DNA of 64,000 nucleotides from Dryas octopetala (GCA_963921425.1 OY992833.1:23211454-23275453), one strand, 5' to 3'; counted from the stretch's first letter, positions 29,201-42,078 are shown. Program-made: numbers and translations. Notes: generated by a model not told the origin, from the letters alone.

Positions 29201-31282
29201 ATGGTCTACCAAATGACTTCAGAACTCCTTGGGCTGAATCTAATGGTTTACCAAATGACTTCAGAATTCCTAGGGCTGATTCTAATGGTATATCAAATGA
29301 CTTGAGAATTGCTAGGACTGGTTCTAATGGCATGCTGATAAATGACGAATTTGGTAATCGACTTCTTGATCATCATGGGTAAGCTTTGATGAACTCAATA
29401 CTCATTACCCATTTGTTGTTTAATGGTGACTGCCCTTGAGTTAATTGAATTGATAATGCGGATCTCCACCAAGGTTACTTAATGCCATCTAACATTAACT
29501 CTTTCTATACATGAAAGTAATGGCTCGTGCTTTTAGTTATTGGCTTCATAATTATAAGTTAACTTTTTAAATAAACCTGAGAAACACTGATGAGTTGGGG
29601 TTAGTTGTACTTTGATAATGTCATGAGACATACATTATGCTGTTAAAATCTCTCCCATGTCATTTTTCAAACCTGCATTCTGTTCATTGTCCCTCATATT
29701 TCTTAGTTTTACATTTTACATTGCATCTTAAATATCTTACATGCACCTCTTGTTTGTAGGGTACCTGCCCAAACCACTATTGAATCCCCATTTGGTTTGG
29801 CTCATCAAGGAAGCAATGATCCTTTTCTTCAAAGCTTCCAATCGATGCAGCCACCAGCCAATTCTCCTTCAGCAGTGGTGTATCCTCCCATGCTGTCTGG
29901 CATGAGGAGTGCAAATAGATTGAGGGGCTTAACTCCAGCAGAGCACACAGCACCACGTGTCACGGTCCGCACTTAGAGTTGTGCTTCCGTGACATTAATA
30001 TGAAGTATGGAGGGCCAAATGCCAAGAGAATGGCATCCGTTTGGCGAAGTGTGGCCGGGTTGCGCGCGTGGAAGGGTAATTTCGTAATTTGGCTGTTTCG
30101 GGGTCTTCCGGTTGGAATTTTGGAAATCTAAAAATACCGGTAAATCCAGGAGGTCGAAACGAGTCCAACGCAACTGACGGTTCGTCATTCGGAGTTCGGA
30201 TGAATTAATTATGGCCAATTATGACTCCTCGCGCATGTTGATGTTTCCTCCTGTTTTGTGAAGAAAAGCATAAAATGCTCTTTAGGGGGAGACATGGTGT
30301 CAAGCTCTCCACCACCCCCGACGCCCACACCCATGGAGCGTTAAGCGAGCTACTCTAGGAACCGGAGGGGACCTAGGGGGCGGGCACATGACTTCCGGAG
30401 GGCGGTCATGTGTCTCCGTGGGACAGGAGGTCCCACGGACAGTACAAGCGAGCGGGAGTGCTTGTATTGCGCTGGGCGCGCGCACACGAGGCTACAAGGG
30501 GAATTTCCTTATGCCGCGCCGTATACACATCATGCCAACTAGATGTGAACTCCCGGAGACTTCATGGTGCACATTGGCCATGTAGTACTCAACGAGGGCA
30601 TCGACTTGGGTTCGGCCATGCACAATAGATGATGCTTGCAGGCACGGGAGGGGCGACCCCGTGCCAAAGAGAGAAAGCTAAAGTGGGGCATCGGAGAAGA
30701 GTTGCTCACTCGGGTGGCATGCATGCAAGTTGGCTTGCATGTTCAACTTGAGGAAAGGACTATTGGCGCGAGCTAGCCCTTAGTGCCAGGACAAATGAGA
30801 TGTGGGAATGAAGTAAGACCCAACATGGGAGAATGGAATGCCAGCGTCATAAGAACCTATCGATCGGGCGAGTGTCTAGGCTGAGAACCTTGACACAAGG
30901 AAGCAATCGTATAGTCGCTATGAGCGAGACTCGAGATGAGTAGTTCTTGTTGGCAAACCTCAAGGAGGCCATGAATGGGTCGAAATCTTGAAAAGAGTAT
31001 AGAGGAAGGATGACTGGCCTTGATTCAGAGGAATCTTGGCGCCGCACGGGCAAATTCCGCTGCGTAAAAAGTGAGCCCGTGACACCACGGCTTGAACAGA
31101 CTGGGAACTCCTTTTCAGTGCCTGTGAACTTGGTCAACCCTAACCTGTCAGAAGCCACAACTTGTGCTAATCACCATGTCCAGCAAGGAATTGTGGGCGA
31201 ACGTCTCCAACTATTTCCAGAAGACCTTGGTTCAATTTTCCGGGGGATGCATGACTATGCTGGTAGCAGCAGAAATGATTAG
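23046..31282 (+). CDS. RFI2-like RING-H2 E3 ubiquitin ligase, last exon interrupted
   Basis: Exons: 23046-23160, 24147-24304, 28030-28067, 28840-28865, 28937-29378 and 29760 onward, phases consistent. The RING-H2 finger is complete in residues 12-56: C12-x2-C15-x16-C32-x-H34-x2-H37-x2-C40-x12-C53-x2-C56, with HQFHIDCIGSAFNVKGVMEC typical of RFI2 (red/far-red insensitive 2), an E3 ligase in light signalling. Exon 5 holds four tandem 14-residue units (SNGLPNDFRIPRAD type). In the last exon a solo LTR (29958-31084) interrupts the frame. As the DNA stands the frame closes at TAG 29974-29976, giving 331 residues, the last few from the LTR. The exon's own frame resumes beyond it, through RLEQTGNSFSVPVNLV, to a stop at 31280-31282. 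The loss is C-terminal, so the RING should survive. Confidence 0.85.
25885..26758 (+). repeat. 437-bp tandem duplication in intron 2 of the RFI2-like gene
   Basis: Two adjacent copies, about 25885-26321 and 26322-26758, are nearly identical (for example TTGGAGTGTCCAGTTGCT at 25895 and 26332). Only scattered substitutions separate them, implying a fairly recent event. Confidence 0.92.
29195..29335 (+). repeat. 42-bp coding tandem repeat in the RFI2-like gene
   Basis: Four diverged in-frame units with the pattern SNG(L/I/M)..(N)D.R...A/T encode NSNGLPNDFRTPWAE, SNGLPNDFRIPRAD, SNGISNDLRIARTG and SNGMLINDEFG. Confidence 0.8.
29958..31084. mobile_element. Solo LTR of an LTR retrotransposon (fossil)
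   Basis: A 1127-bp segment begins TGTCACGG and ends CCGTGACA and is flanked by the identical 5-bp duplication CCACG (29953-29957 and 31085-31089). There is no internal coding region, so a solo LTR left by LTR-LTR recombination is the simplest reading. The family is probably Ty3/gypsy-like, judged only from length and ends. Age cannot be measured from one LTR, but the intact target repeat suggests it is not ancient. It lies in the final coding exon of the RFI2-like gene. Confidence 0.85.
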
Positions 31283-33330
31283 CAGGCTGAAATGTCTGTT
31301 ACAGAGGCATAAATATGAGTTTTCGTTCTACCCTTCAATAACTATGCAGCAGGTAAAATGGCTCTTTTTATGAGAAGCATAAATTCATTGATGAGAAACC
31401 ATAACTGCAAAAATACACATTATTGTCCTAGTTGCTTATTTTCCGCCCTAAACTGTGGCTGGTTATGTGATATTATCTGGTATGGAAGACATTTGTTTTA
31501 TGGAAATTCTTTATAAGGATGAAAAACATTTTAAGTTTCGCATCTGTTGCCAATATGATACAAGTCTTGAAGTGGGGCTTTCAAATGTAGAGCACTTATT
31601 CTCATATCCACGACTAAGGTTTGACTTTCATCGAGAGAGTCGATACTTTAGGAATTCTTAGGTCTGGTCCCTTGGGGCCATTTGGCTCCAAAGCTGAATT
31701 CTTTCTTCTACAAGTTTTACCAGCTTGTTGGCATTGGAGCACAAGTGAACAATCTAATGAACTGACTTCTAGTTTCTTTTAAACTGCTAAGCCATAGTCA
31801 TCAAATAGTTGATAAAAACTGCGATTTGGTGACTAACCTTTTAAATCTATAACTACAAGGCTGATTAAATGGACAAATCCTCCCCATCCCAAATAATGAC
31901 AAAATTATATGCAAGAAACCTTTGAATCTTCTTTTTCTTAAGGTCCGGTTGAAGTTTATAATTTTTGAAAGAAAAATAACATTTCTTCTGTAGTTTGTTC
32001 TTTAATAATCTTTAATATCTTCTTGTTCTTGAATCTGGATTTCCGAGTTGAAATATAATCGCCTTGTTAATCCTAATTCAACAACTTTTCAAGTGCATCT
32101 TTTTTCTTTTAGCCAACTTTTCAAGTGCACCTGATGTATATTGATTTGATTATTGCTGCTTTACTTAATGAACTCTCTCAAACGTGGATGATGGTAAGGA
32201 AAGAGTGCTAGAAGGTACCAATTATTGTTCTAACTCTTAAAATTTTGACAATATTTTATTAGTTCATATATGAGCTAACTGTGAATTTTATTTACTTAGT
32301 CTGGGCAATGTGAACATTTCATTGAATTTATTTTTGGGTGGCACTATCAAACAATGCATCAAATGACCATCTTCCTCCCGAAGGTCCTCTCTCCACCACC
32401 TCCCTCTGCTGGTATGCCACCGGCAAGGCTCCGGTCAAGACCACCACCAATCTCTTTGCTTCTCTTCCCTCAACAGCCATGTGCCAACCATTTTTCAAAA
32501 TAACCACTATACATGGCAAATCATGCCTCCAAAGTTATTATTTCCGATGAATTTTTGCATTTTCCAGCCAACTCTGGCTGCTATTTAAGACAAGGTTGGT
32601 CTCATTCTCTTCGTCTCTTCAAGATCTATAATACTCACCCTTTATGTGGGTTAAAAAATACAGGTGTATGTATATAATTGGTTTGAGTGTAGTTGGAGGT
32701 GCACCCATGAACCTAAGTATTGTCCTTATTTTTTCCCATCCTTTTTTGAAAAGACTATTACAACTCTTTTAAAATTACATAAAAGATAAATTTGCAAGTA
32801 GTAAAAGATTGTAGATTGCCATGAGGTCACGTTTAGTTCACAAATGAATTTCATGGGAATGTCATAACCATACTCACTTCACGTATGAGAATAAATAATT
32901 ACACTATAAAAATGTGTTTATTAGATAGAGGAATAAAATCTCATATCCATTATGAAGCTTCAAATCCGTAAATTTCTAATAATACCTTGACAATTTAGGA
33001 GGCGTGGTCATTAGGGAAAATTTTTGGTTCTTTATCTACGAGACTACGACAAATGCGGAACAAAAAATGTAAAATTAATACGAAATATAAATATGCACAT
33101 TTAAACATCTTTTCTAAATTTTTTTATGACATTGAAGGGAAACAAATCATGAACCTATCATAATTTTTAACCCCTTATTCCACTAATTCTCACCATTCCA
33201 TTTGAGTTAGTCCAAACTCCAAAGGCTTAAACATCATCATCTTCGTATTATTCATGAAAAATTTCGGAAAGATTGTGAAAATAAAGTGGAACTTTTTTTT
33301 TAAATTTTTTTTCCTCGAAAATAATAAAAT
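31283..33330. other. 3' flank of the RFI2-like gene and spacer
   Basis: Probable 3' UTR to about 31700, then AT-rich spacer. A GC-richer patch at 32338-32550 has open frames on both strands but no family I recognise. A sequence GGTCACGTTTAGTTCAC near 32825 looks like a MITE end without a found partner. Confidence 0.4.
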
Positions 33331-33338
33331 CCAGTTAA

Positions 33339-33346
33339 GCGGGAAA
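33339..33346 (-). promoter_or_regulatory. Putative E2F site upstream of CAP-D3
   Basis: GCGGGAAA on the plus strand (TTTCCCGC on the minus) matches the E2F consensus and lies about 97 bp upstream of the CAP-D3 ATG, as expected for a cell-cycle gene. This is a motif match only. Confidence 0.5.
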
Positions 33347-33442
33347 ACAAAATTTTTGAAAGCAGTGGCCAAGGGCAGAGAGAGAGGCTTTCCTGCAGCC
33401 ATCCATATTCACAGTGACCGGTGACCTCAAAGTTATTCAGCC

Positions 33443-36400
33443 ATGGAAGAAGCCATAACCCGAATAGTCACAGAGCTCGAAGAACTCCGCCACTTCGAAA
33501 ACCCCCAAACCCAACCCATCTCCGATTCCACCCTCTCCGACCTCCAAACCCTCTTAGACGACTCCTTCAGCGCCAATGACCCCGAATTCATGGACCGCCT
33601 CTGCGACGAGCTCTCCTCCAAGTCCCTCTCGCTTTCCTATCTCGTCAATCCAATCGCCTCCGCCATGGATTTGGGTCCTACCCACTTCTTCCTCTCAGCC
33701 TCCAAAGTCTACCTCTCTCTCCTTCTCTCCCCAAATTCCCCAGTTTGCACTCTCTTCACTCCCGTGGCTTTTCTCTCTCTCCTCCAGTCCATTCGCCGGT
33801 CCCTCAAGCGCCGTCGGTCAGGCGAATCGGGTCCTGGGGGACCCAGCCAGAGGTCCCACATTGCCGCTAATAGGAAGAGGAAGGGCCGCGCCAAGAAGGG
33901 TTCGAGGAATTGTGCCCAGAGTTCTTACAATGAGGACTGTGATGGCGAAGAGAGTGAATTTGATGTGAGGGTCTTGTTCCATGTTCTTGAAAGGTTGGAA
34001 CTTGTAATGGGTTTGATTCATTTGGACCGATTTCCAGATAGCTTGAAGTCTTTGGTTCAAACTGTGGCTGAAATTCCAGTAATGGCGGTTGAGGTATGTG
34101 GTAATTCAGGTAGTTATAACAAACTAACTGATTTGTGCTCGCGGATTTTGCTTAAAGTGTTTTTACCCGAGCATGGTGACCAAGCAAGCACTGCAGCCGA
34201 GGTGTTGAGGTCATTGACCCCAATGATTCTCCAGCATAAATCTCAAGTTCGGACTTTTGCGTTGGGGTTTGTGAGAAGTCGGATGATGAGTGTGAGTAAG
34301 AAACTTGATGGGGTCAAGAAAGCAGTGGTGAATTTTCCGAGGTACTTGGTCCAAAAGGCTCCGGAGAAGTCTGAGCCTCGAGCTTTGGCTGTGGAGTCGA
34401 TCATGGAGATTGTAAGCGTTATGGAATTTGGGGACCAAATTGGGTTTGTGGATTATGTAGTGAAGATGACGCAGGGGAAGGCTAGCTTGAGGCTCTTGGC
34501 TGTTGACCTTATTCTGGTGCTAGTGACATCGTTGAAAGAGACAATGGGGTTGAATTCAGAAAGTGAAGTGAAGAATTCATTGGGTGTGAAGTGCTTGGAG
34601 GCTTTGATTCAGCGCTGTTCGGATGCAACTGCCGGAATTCGAGCCCGTGCTTTGTCAAACTTGTCACAGCTGGTGGGCTTCTTGTCAGGTAATGATAGGA
34701 GCCAGGCTGTGTTGAAAGAAGTTATGGGGTTTGGCAATGCAAGTGATCAAAGGCCGGAGGGTTGGATGAATGAAATTTTGAGGAAAAGGTGCATGGATGA
34801 GAAGGCAGCTGTGAGGAAGGCTGCACTTCTTTTGGTTACCAAGCTGATAGCCATTTTAGGCAGTGGCTTTGATGGAGCCTTGGTCAAGACTATGGGCGTG
34901 GCTTGTTCTGATCCACTTGTTAGCATACGAAAAACGGCAATTTCAGCTCTTTCAGTGGTAAATTTTCTTGTGTTCCATCTGGTTATTCTTCATCTAACTG
35001 ATGTTTTAGTTAAAGTTTGAAGTTTCTAATTGGTTTGCATTGTGTAGCTAAAGTTAGAGATTTTGGTATCTAATTGGCTTGTAATACTTTGTGTAGCCTC
35101 CCAAGTCTCATCTATTCTATTTATTTATATTTGTGACAATATATACTTTTAGACACTTATCTTGTACTTAAAAAAAGTCGCCCTGTTAACGTCTTCCCAT
35201 GCCAAGAATAGCCCTTTACTTTCCAACCACCTGGAGCACAAAATCCCAACTCACAATGGTTGTCGTAGTAAGAAACACTTTCAGAAAACTGATAATGTTT
35301 TATAGAAAAATCTCAAATACATTTCCGTCCACCACATTGCGTATAAGTACATCTGCACTTGCTGACAATTTGGATCAATTTTAGTATTGATACTTTTGGC
35401 TGATGGAAAGATAGCATACTAGGCTAAACTTTGAGATATTATTGGTTTTAACAATATATATAATCTAATTTAAACTTGATGGATCACCAAAAAAAAATTT
35501 AAACTTGATCAAGTTTTTTCCCACATATGGGCTTCCATATAATGAAAAGTTATTTTATTTTAATTTACCATATGGATGCCTGCAGTAGAGTTGGTGTTTC
35601 TGCTCCTCATCAATTTTCTTTTTCCTTTTGGCTTGCCTGTATGGATTTATCTTTGTTCCATTCCCGATCTTATGTGTTATCTGCACTGACTTTGTAGGCC
35701 TTTAGAACATTCCTGGATGAAAGCGTGGCTACGGAGTGGCTACATTCTGTTCCACGTTTAATAGCTGATAATGAGTCTAGCATTCAAGAAGAATGTGAGA
35801 ACTTGTTTCTTGAACTGGTATTGGAACGGGTATCTACAGTTGGATCTGTTAGTTTGCTTCATAATACAAATCTCAAAGCAAAAGGTTCAGAAATGGATGT
35901 TGACTCAGTGCTTCCTGAAGGTGTTTTGAGTCTTTTGAAAGAGATTTGCAATGGAGAGGTGACACCTTGGGTGAAGAAGATTTGCACAAACCTGGGAAAG
36001 AAGAAACGGCTGAAGCACAGTTTTGCTATTGCACTTCAGAATATCATACGGACATCTGAGTCTCTCTGGCTGAATCAATCCATGCCAATAGAGAAATGGA
36101 CAGCCCCGCCTGGTTCTTGGTTTCTTCTATCAGAGGTATCAGCATACCTTGCAAAAGCAGTGGACTGGGAGTTTCTCCATCATCATTGGCAGCTCTTTGA
36201 CAAGTATGGAGTGGGAGGGGAGACTCAGAGCCCACTTGCGAAAGGACGTTCACATGAAGAGGAAGAGGGTATAGAATCCAATTCTGTTGCTTGGGCTGGG
36301 GATCGTGTTTTTCTCTTACAAACAATCTCTAATGTATCTGTTGAGCTGCCCGCTGAACTTGCAGCAGATTTAGCTCATAACTTGCTTAAAAGAATTGAAA

Positions 36401-39400
36401 AGTTCAACATGCATTCAACAGAGGTACTCATCAGTTCATATCACAACATATCTGTTCCTATAATTTTTTTTCTTATTTTCTCCTCTTCAATGCTTCATGG
36501 GTTGGTGCATTATTTTGCCTTTAGTATGCCTTAAGGGCTGGAGTATGCCAGTGCACTTATTCAAGTTGCATTGTTTAAGCTTGACTTATCTGGACAGAGA
36601 GACTGAACTTGCTCATGATGTTCCTGTTACATTTATTGATTGATTTCCAGCTGAATGAACTGAATTCTTCAAACTTTGATTGTTTTTTTAATGAAGCTGG
36701 AAACAACATGCTTTTCACTCCAGGCAAAGTTGTTCCTGTTCATCCTGTTTGCGTGATTAAGAAGAGAGAATAACGAGTAGATTGCCTCCATTAGATAGTC
36801 TCTCATAAGAATTTCATTTCGCTTTAGGAATTGTATCAGAAGAGTCACTTGGGAAACAATTTTGGTGAAAATGTTGAACAAATAATTGAGATAAATGGAA
36901 CTGTCCTATGCTTAGACTGAGTGCTGCTTTTATGAGCCTACTAGGGACAATATGTGGGGAGATGTGCAATGAGCCATGAGACTGTGGCCATAAAATTAGC
37001 TGTGTGTGGAGACACATGCATAGTCAGTTCCAACTGGTTAAAATCTAGGGGTGCTTTTCTCTTTTATTTAACACGTGCTTTTTTAATTAGTTGCTTTTCT
37101 TGATGACAGGTTAATGCTCATGTAAAAGCACTCAGAACTTTATGCAAGCGGAAGGCTTCAAATTCAAAGGAGGCCGATACACTTGTTATGAAATGGGTAC
37201 ACCAGCTTATCTCAAAAGCTTCTCAGATTTTAGAGAAGTATATTTCGGAGGATTCAGATGCAAACAGAAAAGGAGGCTTCTTTACGCCGCCTAGAAGTGG
37301 GACTAGAAAGGGCAAGAGAGCTATGGCCATGTCCAGGTCATTGTCACAAGCAGTCACAGCAGTTTATACCATCGGGTCTTTGGTTATCATTTGTCCATCT
37401 GCTGATATGAACACCGTCATTCCACTACTATACACCATCATCACTTCTGGGAATCCTGATCCAAAAGTGAATAAATTAACAGGCTCTACAGTCTCTCTAA
37501 AGCAGACAGCCCCTTCTTTGTATATTCAAGCATGGTTGACTATGGGGAAGATTTGCCTTGCAGATGGAAAAATTGCAAAGAGTTATATTCCTCTGTTTGT
37601 GCAGGTTTGGTCATCGACTTGTGCATCTTTTTGTTTAACAATCATCCACTTGGCATCTTTCAATTGATTTCCTCGTGTATAAATACCTATTGAGTTCCAA
37701 ATCTTACAAGATTTCTATAGGAACTTGAGAAGAGTGATTGTGCAGCCCTTCGCAACAATCTGGTTGTGGTGATAGCAGATTTTTGTGTTCGCTATACTGC
37801 TTTAGTTGATTGGTAAGACCTGTAAAACTTTACCTTAAATGAACTACATTTAAAATAATCTCTTTGATATTTAAACAAAATATGAAGAATTAAAGATGAA
37901 TTATTGTTTTTGCTTTCTAAGTTTCTAAATAGTTTTTCTTGAAGTCAACAGTTATATACCAAGGATCACAAAGTGTTTGCGGGATCCATGCGAACTTGTA
38001 AGAAGACAGACATTTATACTGCTCTCAAGATTGTTGCAGGTATATGTTGGTGTTATGCCTTACATTTCCATTTTGATGATTAAAACCCAGGCAGATAACT
38101 AATCTATATTCAAACTATATTGTCATATTCAGAGGGACTATGTGAAGTGGAGAGGAGTTCTGTTCCTTAGATTTCTTCTGTCACTTGTTGATGAGTCAGA
38201 AAAGATAAGGCAGCTTGCCAATTTTCTTTTTAGCAACATCTTGAAAGGTTACCAGTTTTCCTCTCGCTGTCATATTGCAGTTGTGAAATTGGTTTATATT
38301 TTTGTCATTGAGCTTTGACCACTCTGCATGATTTCGTTTTTGTTTATTTTTCAGTCAAGGCACCTCTCCTAGGATATAACAGTTTTATAGAAGCAATTTT
38401 TGTTCTGAATGACTGCCATGCCCACAATGGACATAGTGATGCTCATGGCTCACGAGCAGAGAGCCGACTCTTTTCCATCAGGTAGGTGTGTCCATAATCA
38501 ACCAAAAGGTACAATAGTTTTGCAAATGAGATTAGCTTTTATATCTACTTTATGTTATTGTTTCCAGGGGAAATGATGAAAGGTCGAGGTCCAAAAGAAT
38601 GCACATCTACGTTTCTTTGCTAAAACAAATGGCTCCAGAGCACTTATTGGCTACCTTTGCAAAGTTATGTGCAGAGATTCTTGCTGCAGCATCTGATGGT
38701 ATGCTCAATATGGATGATATTACCAGGCAATCTGTTCTGCAGGTATTTGCCTCATGATGTTCACATATATAACTTATTGAAATATTTGTTTACCCAATTG
38801 AACTTATTTTAAGATATCTATACCTTTCATCTCTTTTCAGCCTTGTTACTGAGTTCCATAGTAAAAATGTTTCTGGATTCTCTGATTTATCTCCCTTTTA
38901 AAAATGCCTAGTTATTAATGTGTTTGGGTTTGCTACTTGCCTTCATAAAAAAAAATGCTTTCTAAATATCTGGAGCAGGATGTTTTTCAAATTCTTGCCT
39001 GCAAAGAGATCCGAATCCCATCCGGTCGCGGATCATCTTCTGACACTGGAGACATCGATGAAGAAGGTAGTGATAATGGTGGAGCATCTGCTAAGGGAAG
39101 GGCCATAACTCAAGCAGTCAGAAAGGGCCTCATCCAAAACACAGTACCCATTTTTATTGAGCTGAAACGGCTATTGGAAAGCAAAAACAGCCCCCTCATA
39201 GGCTCCCTCATGGAGTGCCTCCGGATCATCCTTAAAGATTACAAAAATGAGATCGAAGACATATTGGTCGCTGATAAGCAGCTCCAGAAAGAGTTAATAT
39301 ATGATATACAGAAGTATGAAACAGCAAAGGTTAAATCAACAGCCGCTGAGGCTGTTGCCAACAACAAAAAAACAATTATCTTTAACTCCCCCGGCGTTTC

Positions 39401-39680
39401 TAACATTGCCAGTGGAAGACATGCCCAGAACAAGTCCAGTAGCATATTGCAAGGTGACGCACCATTGGCTTCAGCAATGGCAGATGCAGCTGCAGAAGCC
39501 ACAGCGCGGTCAGTGCTCAAGGAAGTGAACAAGGGTAAACAGACACCACCTCTTAGCGCTTTGAGGTCGCCTAAGCTCAAGACATGCCAAGGAGGATGTA
39601 GCTCTCGGGGTGATCTTCGCTTAGAAGTGTTGGAATCCGTGAGGAGAAGACAAAATTTTGACGTTGATGAAGAGAACTGA
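33443..39680 (+). CDS. CAP-D3: Condensin-2 complex subunit D3 (CAP-D3), complete
   Basis: HEAT-repeat subunit of condensin II, which with SMC2/SMC4, CAP-H2 and CAP-G2 compacts chromosomes and organises interphase chromatin in the nucleus. Nine exons: 33443-34957, 35698-36423, 37110-37604, 37721-37812, 37952-38039, 38133-38247, 38355-38481, 38568-38742, 38979-39680. All have GT-AG borders and matching phases, totalling 4035 bases, 1344 residues plus stop, in the usual range for plant CAP-D3. Exon 1 begins MEEAITRIVTELEELRHFEN and carries a basic patch (KRKGRAKKGS). Alpha-helical HEAT-type segments follow, such as SVKCLEALIQRCSD-like and CYIPRITKCLRDPCELVRRQ. The C-terminus is acidic and Ser-rich. 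Exon 9 is preceded by a short acceptor (GGAGCAG). A partial rearranged copy lies at 47.1-49.2 kb. The family call is from memory of the plant protein and overall architecture. Confidence 0.93.
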
Positions 39681-39720
39681 ACTAGGACCCCCTCCCAACC
39701 CACATTTAAAATTTGAATTT

Positions 39721-40199
39721 ATAGGACACGGGTTCGAGGGGAGCAATTCCTGGTTAGATGGGCCATTCACCAGCTTCATGACATTGATGCTTTATCAAGG
39801 ATGGTCGATCCTTCTCTAAACGGAGAATATCCTACAAAACCTTATCACACTTTGCTGACATTATATCTCGATGTGTTCAGGTAAGCAATGCCATTTTTGA
39901 ATTAACTAAGACTTTATTTTTTATAGTTTGTGACATGATATTCAAAAAAGGGCACCATTTGGGCCTGTAAACCTAGCCTCTAGCACTGTCTGGTCAAGAT
40001 ACAAATCATACAATGCTTCAAATGCCAAAAAACATAAGTTTGATTTGCCATATTAATGTTACATGATTATGTTTGATTTTTATTTACTCACTCTACCTCG
40101 CAACCATATTCCTAACACCCAAGTGGATTTTAAAGCCAGAGCCAAAGTTTAGGCCACCGATGTCTGAAGTTGTTCAGGACCTATTAGACATTTAGACAT
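39721..40199 (+). pseudogene. Fragment of a STRUBBELIG-receptor family kinase
   Basis: Forty bases after the CAP-D3 stop, a decayed exon reads [20 protein letters not shown] then [13 protein letters not shown], shifts by one base, and continues [13 protein letters not shown] up to a good donor at 39880. After an intron-like gap, PEPKFRPPMSEVVQDLLDI ends at a stop near 40190. This is the end of the kinase domain of SRF-type receptor kinases (LRR-V). The upstream receptor and kinase lobes are absent. Host gene fragment, not functional. Confidence 0.75.
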
Positions 40200-41227
40200 G
40201 ATAAGGAGAGAGCCTCGTGGCAGCGGATCTAGTAATGACTGAATTGTGAAAGAAGACCTAATGATTAGATTATCAAAGATGAGGGTGCACTAGTTGTGAC
40301 TGCTGGAACCAAGAAGATACATTTGTTGTACACTGGCTGCAGATGATGGTCCAAGGTTCCAAACTAACACCACCAATACTCACATCCCAAGCTCTTACAG
40401 AGACTTCTCAATGAGATCAGCTACAAAAAGTGTTGGACGTGAAGAGCCCGCTTTTGGTGTTCGATACTTTTGTGGTCATTCTGTTATTATTTTAACTCGT
40501 GCAATGGTGTCAGTGCTGCATAAATGAGCCAACCCAATTGTTTGTCCCCAAATATTATTGATAGTGAAACATTTTTCCCTGGTATCTGTGATGCCTTACC
40601 AACTTGGTTTTCTACATATTCAAATGTAATCTATTCCATTCTGTAAGTGTTATACATCTTCACGAATTTTTCAGGAGATTGAACTGCCAAATGGCAAGGT
40701 CACTCATAAAGCATGGCAAAAATTCAATTTGCTTGGTCATTTTGTGTCAAAACGATTATAGTGTAGCAACATCTTGCTACTGCACACCAATGATGATGAA
40801 GTTAATTAAAGTTTACAGTAAATGGTTTTGGTTTGAATGTTTCAACTACAACATAGTGTTAGAACATATATATTTCATTCATATGTTATGTCTTATAGTT
40901 CGGTTACATAAGAGGAAATCAAATCCCAGATGTATTTTAATGAAAACTCATTATTACCCTACCCAACCCAAATCTAAATGTGTAGTCTTATTTAACTTAT
41001 TCTAATTCTAACTCATTACCCCACTCAACCCTCACTACTTGAGTAAACAGTTGATAATAAATAGTTGTTAACCGATGGTAATTTGACTGGTGTTAGAGTA
41101 GGTTTGTCTTTTGAGTATCATTCATTTCACGCTCCTTAATTCCCATAGTGTTGTAAGGGTGGAAGGGTGTATTGCAAATAGCTCCATTTTTTTCCAGAGT
41201 TAATTATTTGATAAAATATCAAATTTT
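40200..41227. other. Spacer with possible PPR debris
   Basis: Mostly AT-rich. A short LIKVYSKW-like frame at 40797-40823 resembles part of the PPR protein whose fragment lies at 41228-41477, but it is too short to be sure. Confidence 0.3.
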
Positions 41228-41477
41228 ACAGACCTAGTAAAATCAGGAGCAAAACCAAACGAATTTGTGTATGGTTCATTAATCAATGGATTTGCAGAAA
41301 CTATCAGAGTTGAAGCACTGAATCACATAGTCCTGACATCCCTGATAAAGTGAGGAGCCTTGATGAAGCAAAAATGCTCTATGAGAGGTTGAAAGATCTA
41401 GAGGGTGGCCCAGATGTTGTTGCATTTGAAAAACAGTTGAATGATGGCAGATTGTGCAAAAAGTACTGGTTAATTGT
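41228..41477 (+). pseudogene. Fragment of a pentatricopeptide repeat (PPR) gene
   Basis: Reads DLVKSGAKPNEFVYGSLING then FAET, an internal gap, VLTSLIK, a stop, and then LDEAKMLYERLKDLEGGPDV. These are PPR helices (KPNEFVYGSLINGF is a typical motif) and resemble the Arabidopsis At1g73710-type PPR protein from memory. Only about two degraded repeats remain. Confidence 0.7.
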
Positions 41478-42078
41478 TAAATTAAATCTTAACAATATGC
41501 TAACACTGAATGCAACTTTTTTTTTTTTTTTGCTTGATTCAAATTTTATGTGCTTGATCAGTATGGTATGAAAGGATGCCGCAAAACACTCTCCGTTACT
41601 TTCCCTGCTGCCCATTCATGTCTTGGAGCAACTCCAAGTCATGAGACTTGTGACGTTATGTGATTATTTAGTTTTACATTTTATTTTTGGAGTCGGTCTA
41701 CCTATGCCATCTCGAATTCTCGAGCAACTATCTTTCTGAAACCATTGGCGAAACAATGTCGGTGGAAAATGTTTGGGAGGGGAGGAGTCGAACTTTTGAC
41801 ACCTTTTTAAGGATTCATTTTTGCTCACTACAGTGAGCATTACCACCAGCTTTGTGTGGTGAGCAAAAATGGACTCCCTTCTCAATATGTATTGTGCTTA
41901 AGAGCACAAGGAGTGGAAAATGTTTCTCATTCTCCCAACCAAATATAGGAGGAGCAAAGAAAGGAGAGAATAATGCAAATATACTTTGGCATTTAACCCA
42001 TGTCAATATATACAGAGGATCATCACATACAAAACAATATAATCACCATTCCTCAGAAAAAGAAAAAGATACAAGTAT
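41478..42078. other. Spacer / 3' flank of the F-box gene
   Basis: No gene seen. A small inverted pair, TTTTTGCTCACTACAGTGAGC and GTGGTGAGCAAAAATGGA words near 41817-41875, forms a short hairpin. Confidence 0.35.

Noticed and set aside
29977-31084. Short open frames inside the LTR
   Set aside because: They fall within a solo LTR with no internal coding region and are chance frames.
31455-31661. 68-codon frame after the RFI2-like gene
   Set aside because: Lies in the probable 3' UTR and matches no family I know.
32338-32550. GC-richer frame possibly encoding a peptide
   Set aside because: Open on both strands, short, no motif; could be a decayed fragment but I cannot name it.
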